A DNA stretch of 64,000 nt from Helicobacter jaachi (GTDB lineage Bacteria; Campylobacterota; Campylobacteria; Campylobacterales; Helicobacteraceae). The DNA is taken from the NCBI RefSeq assembly GCF_000763135.2, contig NZ_JRPR02000005.1, positions 47,162 through 111,161 of the forward strand. Direction: 5' to 3'. The notes under the pieces were generated by a model. That model did no database searches. It was not told the origin of the DNA and saw nothing but the letters and a program-made list of their open reading frames with translations. Both the position numbers and the translations under genes were made by a program. Positions 55,629 to 62,479 of the stretch are shown here, piece after piece; within the stretch, counting starts at the first letter, position 1, and every line of letters begins with the position of its first letter.

Positions 55629-56387
55629 ATGAATAAAGTTGAGATGTTTAAAAAAGAACTCCATATGCACGAGGAGTTTTCGGGACTCACGCGCTTATTT
55701 CATTGGCTTAGGGCGCTATGTATTTTTACACTCATTGCCACAGGATTTTATATCGCCTATCCTTTCATCACAGCTAACCCAGATATGGTGCAAACTACAT
55801 TGCAAGGCAAGATTCTAGGTGAAGTGGTGATAGAGCGCGATGTGGGGGCTGTGAGCAATTCCTACTTGCAAGCTTATATTCGCAATGTGCATGTGGTTAT
55901 GGGCTTTGTGCTGATTGCTATTTCATTTTTTAGAATCTATCTTTTCTTTTTTGATAAAAAATCCTTGCCAGAGCGCATTTCTTTCGCACAAGTGCTGCAG
56001 CCAAAAGTATGGATAGCTCAAGTGAAAGCCTATATTTTTATGGGTAATCACCCCCACATTAATGGCGCATACAATCCTTTGCAGTTTGTTACCTACTTCT
56101 TTTTGGGCATTTTGGTGCTGCTTATCTCCCTTACTGGCGTTGTGCTATATTATAATGTCTATGATGATGGGCTAGGCGGGATTTTGCGCGCTTGCTTTAC
56201 TTGGTTTGAAGTGCTGTGCGGGGGACTTTCAAATGTGCGCAGTCTGCACCATATCATCACTTGGGCATTTGTCATTTTTATCCCTGTGCATATTTATCTC
56301 GCAGTGTGGAATTCGATTAAATACCCAAATGGCGGCGTAGATTCTATCGTAAGCGGTATGCGCTATACTGATGAAGTGAAAATTTAG
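55629..56387 (+). CDS. hydC: Ni/Fe-hydrogenase cytochrome b subunit
   Basis: A 252-residue diheme cytochrome b that anchors the hydrogenase and reduces menaquinone. Four membrane helices carry likely heme histidines: FHWLRALCIFTLIATGFYIA, NVHVVMGFVLIAISFFRIYL, FLGILVLLISLTGVVLYYNV and SLHHIITWAFVIFIPVHIYL. The first TM has the H-W-x-R pattern of HyaC/HupC. Followed 4 bp later by hydD. Confidence 0.94.
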   Translation: MNKVEMFKKELHMHEEFSGLTRLFHWLRALCIFTLIATGFYIAYPFITANPDMVQTTLQGKILGEVVIERDVGAVSNSYLQAYIRNVHVVMGFVLIAISFFRIYLFFFDKKSLPERISFAQVLQPKVWIAQVKAYIFMGNHPHINGAYNPLQFVTYFFLGILVLLISLTGVVLYYNVYDDGLGGILRACFTWFEVLCGGLSNVRSLHHIITWAFVIFIPVHIYLAVWNSIKYPNGGVDSIVSGMRYTDEVKI

Positions 56388-56391
56388 TATT

Positions 56392-56931
56392 GTGAAAATC
56401 TTAGTGCTTGGCATTGGCAATATCCTCTTTGGCGATGAGGGCATTGGCGTGCATTTGTCTAACTTTCTTAAACTCAACTACACTTTTAGCGGGGAAAATG
56501 AAGTAGAGTTTGTCGATGGAGGCACGCTTGCTACGATGCTTATCCCGCTTATTACCTCCTATGACAAAGTGCTTATTTTAGATTGTGTGAGCGTGGATAA
56601 CGCTCAAATTGGCGAAGTATATTATTTTGATTTTGATAATGTTCCGCGCATTATTACTTGGGCGGGCAGCGCGCATGAAGTTGAAATGCTCCAAACACTG
56701 CGCTTAGCTGCTATAAATGGCGATTTACCGCCTGTTAAAATCATTGGCATTATCCCTGAAGTGATAGGCGAAGATACTGCTTTTACGCTATCAGATGCAG
56801 TGAAAGAGGGTGCAAAAACTATGGAGAGGCTTGCATTAACATTTTTACAAGAAAATGGCATTAACGCCCAAAGGGTTGATAATAGGGACTTGCAAGAGGT
56901 GGCAAATGGCTCTTTTAGAGGATATGAATGA
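56392..56931 (+). CDS. hydD: hydrogenase maturation protease
   Basis: Endopeptidase of the HybD/HyaD family that trims the C-terminus of the large subunit after nickel insertion. In the 179 residues are VLGIGNILFGDEGIGVHL with metal-binding Glu 16-type residue, EFVDGGTLATMLIP, VLILDCVSVDN and WAGSAHEVEMLQ with its His. It begins with GTG. It overlaps hydE by 4 bp (ATGA). Confidence 0.93.
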   Translation: MKILVLGIGNILFGDEGIGVHLSNFLKLNYTFSGENEVEFVDGGTLATMLIPLITSYDKVLILDCVSVDNAQIGEVYYFDFDNVPRIITWAGSAHEVEMLQTLRLAAINGDLPPVKIIGIIPEVIGEDTAFTLSDAVKEGAKTMERLALTFLQENGINAQRVDNRDLQEVANGSFRGYE

Positions 56932-58679
56932 TTTATGATTTTAAATTCTCAAACACCAGTGAAGATGCGCCATTTTTTCTCTATATCTTAGCCCTAGAGG
57001 CAAAAACGCTTGATTTGGAGGTGTTTTTCTGCACTTATGAGGATTACACGCATTGCTTTGTCCCTGATATGCCCTCCTTGCTTGCTTCTTATGAAAATTA
57101 TTGCCAGCAAGCTACCATTCCTAGCGCATTTGCAGTATATAAAGATACACCCACCCAAACAGAAGTGATTGTCAAATTTGCCAACACACTCGCACAGAAT
57201 CTACCACTTTCGCTGTATTTTTGCTTCCGTGATTTATCGCCTATCACGCTCCCACAGGCATTTTTTACTGCCCTATCTCAAATGCCTTCACTCCATAGAC
57301 TAACTTTAAAAGACATATTTGCCCTATCTCTTACTCATCTAAATGTGCCTCACAATGCTACTTTGGTAGATTCTAAGACCACACTTTCATCATTTGAGAC
57401 ACCAAAAACTTACTACTACACCGCTATGCAAACGCGCCAGATTCTAAATCCTAAAAGTGCGTCTTTTAGCGCGCTCAATCCCCCAAATTTTAGCCCGCAT
57501 AAGCCACTTGCTTTGCCAGAGAAAGATTATTTTACCCGCATTGTGCAAAGGTTAAAAAATACAGAATCTGTCCCTTTTTGCACACAGCGCGGCACATTTT
57601 TGCTCTCTCTTGCTCCGCTTGAAAACACACATACCACGCTGCTTTGTGATATTGCCTCTTTAAAGACATTTTTTCGCACTCATCAAAGCCAAGTTGATGT
57701 GCTTGCCACCTTTGAGAAGCCTTACGCAAAACTCATGCCAAAGGAAGTATTCCAAAAACATTTTCCCTTAGATGAGCAAGCACTTGTGCGCGTTGGGCTG
57801 CCCTATGATATGCCCCTTGCCATTATTGGCGCACTTTTATTACAAGATGATATAAGCTATTTTTTTCTCTCCCCAACGCAAGGGCAAAGTGATTTTAACT
57901 TTTGCCACTCTTCCGCACCTAGCACGCAGATTCTAAATATCTCTCAAAATGGCACAATTATTGATACATATATCAGCCCAAATAATACTCTGCAATCCCT
58001 GCTTGAAGCTCACACGCAAGGACTAGAGCGATATTTGCTTATTTATCTTAGCACGCGCCACCCTAGTGTGTTCGCCATTAGCCATAACCAAACATTGCGC
58101 GCGCTACTAGATATTACTTTTGAGCGTAATGCCCATCTTATTGTGCAGGATATTAAGCATTCCTATAAAAGCGGTAGCGACCTTATAGAGAGCTTTAGCA
58201 AGCATTCTCCCAAACTTTTAGAATCTATCCTTGCTTTGCCTTTGACATCGCATATTTCGCATAATCTTACAGATGTGCTTGATGTAGCCTCTTTTGTGCT
58301 AGGTTTTAGCCCTATACAGGATAAAAACGCACTTTTTGCCCGTGCTAATGCTTTTGTACGCGAGAGAGGACCGCGCATTGATTATAAACTTTTGAGGAAA
58401 GATAATGCTATTATGCTTGATTATAATCGTATTTTTCGCTCCTGCCTTAGCTTTAAATGCGCGGATATGGAAGATGAAATACTAGCCTATGGCATTTTAG
58501 ATTCTCTTAGTGAGTTTGTTGCCACGCTCATTAGGGACACAAAGACAAATCTTAGCCTTACCAATGTGCTTTTACTAGGCGATATGCTCTCTTCGCATAT
58601 TTTTTTGGATAGAACCTTGGGCTATTTGCCAAAAGATATTCACCTTATTTTGCCAAAAGATGGGTTTATTGATTACTAA
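56928..58679 (+). CDS. hydE: hydrogenase accessory protein HydE-like
   Basis: A 583-residue protein in the place of H. pylori hydE (HP0635), which is needed for hydrogenase activity. I recognise it mainly by position and by the general composition: early FFLYILALEAKTLDLEVFFC, then HHYHT-free mixed alpha/beta, and the C-terminal block FVRERGPRIDYKLLRKDN with YGILDSLSEFVATLIRDTKT. The mid part resembles HypF-like Kae1/ASKHA elements only weakly. Its biochemical function is unknown. Longer than the H. pylori protein (about 510). Confidence 0.8.
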   Translation: MIYDFKFSNTSEDAPFFLYILALEAKTLDLEVFFCTYEDYTHCFVPDMPSLLASYENYCQQATIPSAFAVYKDTPTQTEVIVKFANTLAQNLPLSLYFCFRDLSPITLPQAFFTALSQMPSLHRLTLKDIFALSLTHLNVPHNATLVDSKTTLSSFETPKTYYYTAMQTRQILNPKSASFSALNPPNFSPHKPLALPEKDYFTRIVQRLKNTESVPFCTQRGTFLLSLAPLENTHTTLLCDIASLKTFFRTHQSQVDVLATFEKPYAKLMPKEVFQKHFPLDEQALVRVGLPYDMPLAIIGALLLQDDISYFFLSPTQGQSDFNFCHSSAPSTQILNISQNGTIIDTYISPNNTLQSLLEAHTQGLERYLLIYLSTRHPSVFAISHNQTLRALLDITFERNAHLIVQDIKHSYKSGSDLIESFSKHSPKLLESILALPLTSHISHNLTDVLDVASFVLGFSPIQDKNALFARANAFVRERGPRIDYKLLRKDNAIMLDYNRIFRSCLSFKCADMEDEILAYGILDSLSEFVATLIRDTKTNLSLTNVLLLGDMLSSHIFLDRTLGYLPKDIHLILPKDGFIDY

Positions 58680-58690
58680 CTTAAAATGAT

Positions 58691-58696
58691 TATAAT
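58691..58696 (+). promoter_or_regulatory. -10 box (TATAAT) of SIMPL lipoprotein gene
   Basis: TATAAT 24 bp before the ATG at 58721 and 11 bp after the hydE stop; it makes the following genes independent of the hydrogenase operon. Confidence 0.5.
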
Positions 58697-58720
58697 CAAG
58701 TTTTTTGAAAGGATTGTGCG

Positions 58721-59494
58721 ATGAAAGCTTTACATTTTATAAAAAATGGCGCGGTATGTGTGGCTGCGGCGTTAATAATGAGTGCTTGTGGGAGTGATGA
58801 GGCAGTAGCACTAAATAATGAGCAATGTCCAGAATCTGCAACCTGCCTTTATAAGCAGTTTTCCACCTCTCAAAGTGTTATGCCAAATGCTTACAAAAGT
58901 GCCATTCGCATTCAAGAAAGCAATGCCTTGCGCAAAATTGGCGAGATAGAATCTAGCGTGAAAGAAGATATTAAAGATACGCTTAATGATATTGTGCTGC
59001 TAGCTAAAAAGAGTGGATTCTGTGAGGGTGGTGAGTATGGGCTAAATCCCGTATCTCAATACAAAGAGGGCGCACAGGGCGATACACTGGGCTATACTTT
59101 GCATTTTGATATTCGCTGCAATGTGCAAGATGAGCGCAAAAAAGACTATGATAACCTCATTGCAGCCATTGAAAAAAAGGTGAATAAAAACACTTATCTT
59201 GCCTTTCTTATCCCTCAAGTTCAAAATGTTATTTCACCAGAAGCCCTCAAAGAAGCACAAAATCTAGCATTTCAAGATGCACTAAAAGATATTCAAGAAG
59301 CAAGCATACAATACAGCAAAATGCTTAGGAAAAAATGCTCCATTGCGCAAATCAAAGACACGCCAAGCCTAAGACCACCTCTGTATGCTAAAGACGCGCG
59401 TGCGCTTAATAGCCTAGCTGAAAGCTCACAGCTACCAATCCCCGCTGCACAGAATCTCACACTTACCTTAGAAACAAAATATATTTGTAAATAA
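58721..59494 (+). CDS. SIMPL-domain (DUF541-like) lipoprotein
   Basis: A 257-residue lipoprotein with signal MKALHFIKNGAVCVAAALIM and lipobox SAC (Cys 23) followed by GSDEA. The rest resembles the SIMPL/DUF541 fold: repeated alternating strands, ESNALRKIGEIESSVKEDIK, GYTLHFDIRCNVQDERKKDYDN and LKEAQNLAFQDALKDIQEAS. Several Cys pairs (CPESATC and C..C at the end) may form disulfides. Function of the family is not established. AAAGGATTG precedes the ATG. It stands 6 bp before the transsulfuration gene. Confidence 0.75.
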   Translation: MKALHFIKNGAVCVAAALIMSACGSDEAVALNNEQCPESATCLYKQFSTSQSVMPNAYKSAIRIQESNALRKIGEIESSVKEDIKDTLNDIVLLAKKSGFCEGGEYGLNPVSQYKEGAQGDTLGYTLHFDIRCNVQDERKKDYDNLIAAIEKKVNKNTYLAFLIPQVQNVISPEALKEAQNLAFQDALKDIQEASIQYSKMLRKKCSIAQIKDTPSLRPPLYAKDARALNSLAESSQLPIPAAQNLTLTLETKYICK

Positions 59495-59500
59495 GGAAAG

Positions 59501-60655
59501 ATGATGAAAAGCTCTTTTGATACGCTCCTCATACACGGCGGCGATACTACAGATGCGCGCACAGGCGCTGTGAATGTGCCTATTTATCAAACCTCCACCT
59601 ACGCACAAAAAGGCTTGGGCGAACATTTGGGCTATGAATATTCCCGCACGAAAAATCCCACACGAGATGGGATTGAGAGCCTTATCGCACAATGTGAGGG
59701 GGGCAAATATGGCTTTGCCTTTGCCTCTGGTATGGCAGCTATTGGCACGATTTTGAGCCTTTTTAAGAGTGGGGATTGCATTATTATCTCAAATAATGTC
59801 TATGGCGGCACTTTTAGAATCTTAGACAAAGTGTTTTCGCATTTTAATATTAGCTATAAAATTGTGGATACAAGCGATTTAAACGCCCTAGAGCAGGCTA
59901 TCACGAAAGAAGTTAAGGCTGTATTTGTAGAAACGCCGGCAAATCCGCTTTTAAGCGTTACGCCACTAGCAGAAGTAGCTCGCATCTGCAAGCAAAAAGG
60001 CATTTTAAGCATAGTGGATAATACCTTTATGACGCCATATCTGCAAAAGCCCTTGAGCTTTGGCATCGATATTGTTGTCCATTCAGCCACTAAGTATTTA
60101 GGCGGGCATAGCGACCTTGTAGCTGGGCTTGTGGTGGTAAATGATGATGATTTGGGCGAGCGAGTGGGATTTTTGCAAAATAGCATTGGCGGTGTGCTTG
60201 CGCCCTTTGATAGCTTCCTACTCATACGCGGGATAAAAACGCTTGGTGTGCGCTTAGAGCGGCATTGTGAAAATGCATTGTTTTTAGCTCAAGCGCTAAG
60301 TGAGCACAATGCCATAGCAAAGGTGCATTACCCGGGATTAAAAGATGATAAAAATTATACCCTTCATAGCAGCCAAGCACGCGGTGGAGGGGGAATGCTA
60401 AGCTTTGAGCTTAAGGCAAATTATGATTATAGAATCTTTTTTAAATCCACTAAGCTCATCGTTTTAGCCGAAAGTCTAGGCGGTGTAGAATCGCTACTTT
60501 GCCACCCTGCGTCTATGACACATGCTTCAATCCCCAAGCAAACGCGCGAGGCTATGGGCATAAATGAAAATCTCATTCGCTTATCTGTGGGCATTGAATA
60601 TGCCAAAGATTTGCTTGATGATTTAAATCAGGCAATAGAGCGCGCAAAGGTATGA
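59501..60655 (+). CDS. metB: cystathionine gamma-synthase/lyase (PLP)
   Basis: A PLP enzyme of the Cys/Met metabolism family (384 residues). Signatures: YEYSRTKNPTRDGIESLIA, FASGMAAIGTILSLF, TFMTPYLQKPLSFG and IVVHSATKYLGGHSDL, where the Lys after AT carries PLP. In Helicobacter this gene sits next to a cysK-type gene and is assigned to reverse transsulfuration (cystathionine to cysteine), so the lyase role is likely although sequence alone does not decide. It is linked to the next gene by one base. Confidence 0.9.
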   Translation: MMKSSFDTLLIHGGDTTDARTGAVNVPIYQTSTYAQKGLGEHLGYEYSRTKNPTRDGIESLIAQCEGGKYGFAFASGMAAIGTILSLFKSGDCIIISNNVYGGTFRILDKVFSHFNISYKIVDTSDLNALEQAITKEVKAVFVETPANPLLSVTPLAEVARICKQKGILSIVDNTFMTPYLQKPLSFGIDIVVHSATKYLGGHSDLVAGLVVVNDDDLGERVGFLQNSIGGVLAPFDSFLLIRGIKTLGVRLERHCENALFLAQALSEHNAIAKVHYPGLKDDKNYTLHSSQARGGGGMLSFELKANYDYRIFFKSTKLIVLAESLGGVESLLCHPASMTHASIPKQTREAMGINENLIRLSVGIEYAKDLLDDLNQAIERAKV

Positions 60656-60656
60656 T

Positions 60657-61583
60657 ATGCTCTACCATTCAAGCCTTGAGCTTATTGGACACACACCGCT
60701 TGTAGAGCTTTCTCACATTGTAATCCCAAACAATAATCGCATTTTTGCTAAACTTGAAAGCTTTAATCCCGCTGGTGGCGTTAAAGACAGAGTGGCTCTG
60801 CATATTCTTGAAACGCTTAAAAGTGCGGGCAAACTCACGCCAGATTCTATAATCATTGAAGCTACTGCCGGAAATATGGGACTAGGCATTGCCTTTGTCG
60901 CTCAACACTTTGGCTGCAAGGCTTTGCTCGTGGTGCCAGATAAATTCTCAATCGAAAAGCAAGTGCTTATGCGCGCGCTTGGTGCGGAGATTATCCACAC
61001 GCCTAAAGAGCTAGGTATGCAAGGCGCGATTGATAAAGCAAAGGAGCTATTAGCACGCACGCCAAATGCTTTAAGCCTTAATCAATTTGAGAATCCACAA
61101 AATCCAAACGCGCATTATCTCACCACAGCAGTGGAGATTTATAATGATATGCAAACGCTCAAAGGGCATAGGGAGCATATTTTTGATTTTTTTGTGTGCG
61201 GTGCGGGTAGTGGAGGGAGCTTTAGCGGCATTATGCATTATTTAAAAGAGCAAGATAGTGCTATTCAAGGCGTGCTATGCGACCCTGTTGGTTCAATCAT
61301 CGGCGGAGGTATAGAGGGCTGTGCGCATATTGAGGGGATTGGCAATAACTTTATCCCACACACTATGGATATGTCGCTAGTTAGTAGCGTGCAAAAAATA
61401 AGCGATGAGGAGGCTTATGAGGGTGTGAGAATCTTGGCGCGCAAAGAGGGATTGCTATGTGGCATTTCATCAGGAGCATGCCTGCAAGCCTGCCTCAAAC
61501 TAGCCCAAACAACGCAAAATAGCCTAATTGTTACACTATTTGCCGATAGCTTAAGCCGCTATTTTAGCCGCAACTTAATTTAA
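60657..61583 (+). CDS. cysteine synthase/cystathionine beta-synthase-like PLP enzyme
   Basis: A 308-residue fold-type II PLP enzyme. NPAGGVKDRVA has the PLP Lys (43), and EATAGNMGLGIAF replaces the TSGNTGIGLA loop of typical CysK, as in the O-acetylserine-dependent cystathionine beta-synthase MccA. CGAGSGGSFSGI binds the PLP phosphate. With the preceding gene it makes cysteine from homocysteine, the arrangement known as HP0107-HP0106 in H. pylori. Start ATG at 60657 follows the metB stop directly. Confidence 0.87.
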   Translation: MLYHSSLELIGHTPLVELSHIVIPNNNRIFAKLESFNPAGGVKDRVALHILETLKSAGKLTPDSIIIEATAGNMGLGIAFVAQHFGCKALLVVPDKFSIEKQVLMRALGAEIIHTPKELGMQGAIDKAKELLARTPNALSLNQFENPQNPNAHYLTTAVEIYNDMQTLKGHREHIFDFFVCGAGSGGSFSGIMHYLKEQDSAIQGVLCDPVGSIIGGGIEGCAHIEGIGNNFIPHTMDMSLVSSVQKISDEEAYEGVRILARKEGLLCGISSGACLQACLKLAQTTQNSLIVTLFADSLSRYFSRNLI

Positions 61584-61601
61584 TGTAGAGGCAAATTTTT
61601 A

Positions 61602-61607
61602 TATAAT
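61602..61607 (+). promoter_or_regulatory. -10 box (TATAAT) of alpha/beta hydrolase gene
   Basis: TATAAT 29 bp before the ATG at 61637 in AAATTTTTATATAATGGCG. Confidence 0.5.
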
Positions 61608-61636
61608 GGCGCTTTAATATCTTAAAAGGAGGGGTA

Positions 61637-62305
61637 ATGAGAGGGATACTAGCATTTTTGGGAGTCTGTGTGTTGTTTGCGCATATTTATGCTAAAGATG
61701 TGCCACATAAGCAAGGAGCGAATATGACAAAGCAAGTATATATTGTGCATGGTTTTGGTGCAAGTGCGGATAAGCATTGGTTTAATTGGCTTAAAAATGC
61801 ATTGCAAAAAGATAAAAATGTGAGCGTTAAAATTCTTAATATGCCAAATAGCGAGAATCCAAGCCTAGAGCAATGGCTAGAAACGCTTAGAAATGAGGCT
61901 AATGTGGTGGGCGAAAATACCTATTTTGTGGGGCATTCTTTGGGCTGTATTAGTATTTTAAGATATTTGGCAAGTCTAGATTCTAAAAATGCGAAAGTCG
62001 GCGGTGTGATACTGGTGAGCGGCTTTTATGAATCTTTACGTATCTTGCCGCAGCTTGATAGCTTTACAAAGCCTAAACTTGATATGAAAAAGCTTACCCA
62101 CATAGTGCAAAACAGGCTTGTAATCTCTGCAAGAGATGATGAAATCGTGCCTACCAATTTAAGTGAGAATCTAGCTAAAATATTAAATGCCACTTTTATA
62201 CAAACACCAAATGGTAAGCATTTTATGGATAAAGATGGCATAACACAAATGCCCTTGGTGCTTTTTATACTACAACATTTATTTACTAAAGACAAGCTTA
62301 TATAG
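61637..62305 (+). CDS. RBBP9/YdeN-type serine hydrolase with optional signal peptide
   Basis: A 222-residue alpha/beta hydrolase. IVHGFGASADKHWFNWLKNAL is the oxyanion region, FVGHSLGCISILRYLA holds the catalytic Ser in GHSLG, and VISARDDEIVP and NGKHFMD hold Asp and His. The first 19 residues (MRGILAFLGVCVLFAHIYA) form a signal peptide. A second ATG at 61724 also has AAGGAG upstream and would give a cytoplasmic form of 193 residues. Both starts have good ribosome sites. Substrate is unknown. Confidence 0.85.
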   Translation: MRGILAFLGVCVLFAHIYAKDVPHKQGANMTKQVYIVHGFGASADKHWFNWLKNALQKDKNVSVKILNMPNSENPSLEQWLETLRNEANVVGENTYFVGHSLGCISILRYLASLDSKNAKVGGVILVSGFYESLRILPQLDSFTKPKLDMKKLTHIVQNRLVISARDDEIVPTNLSENLAKILNATFIQTPNGKHFMDKDGITQMPLVLFILQHLFTKDKLI

Positions 62306-62329
62306 AATCTGGCTAGATTCTATATAAGC
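62296..62329 (+). terminator. perfect 15-bp hairpin on heptamer arms
   Basis: GCTTATATAGAATCT (62296-62310) and its exact complement (62315-62329) around GGCT. The hairpin overlaps the hydrolase stop codon (62303-62305), so it stands exactly at the mRNA 3' end. Confidence 0.7.
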
Positions 62330-62419
62330 CGCACTCCTTCTTACGCGCTTAGTGTTTCACTATAATCAAAAAGTAATAAATTTTTATACCAAATAAACAT
62401 AATAAAAGTTTAATTGGTG

Positions 62420-62425
62420 TAAAAT
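62420..62425 (+). promoter_or_regulatory. -10-like box (TAAAAT) before chemoreceptor gene
   Basis: TTGGTGTAAAATTCGCG, about 55 bp before the ATG at 62480; no FliA element is evident. Confidence 0.35.
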
Positions 62426-62479
62426 TCGCGTTGGGGAAATGCAAATCAAATCTTTGAAACACAAAGGGAAGGAGAAAAT

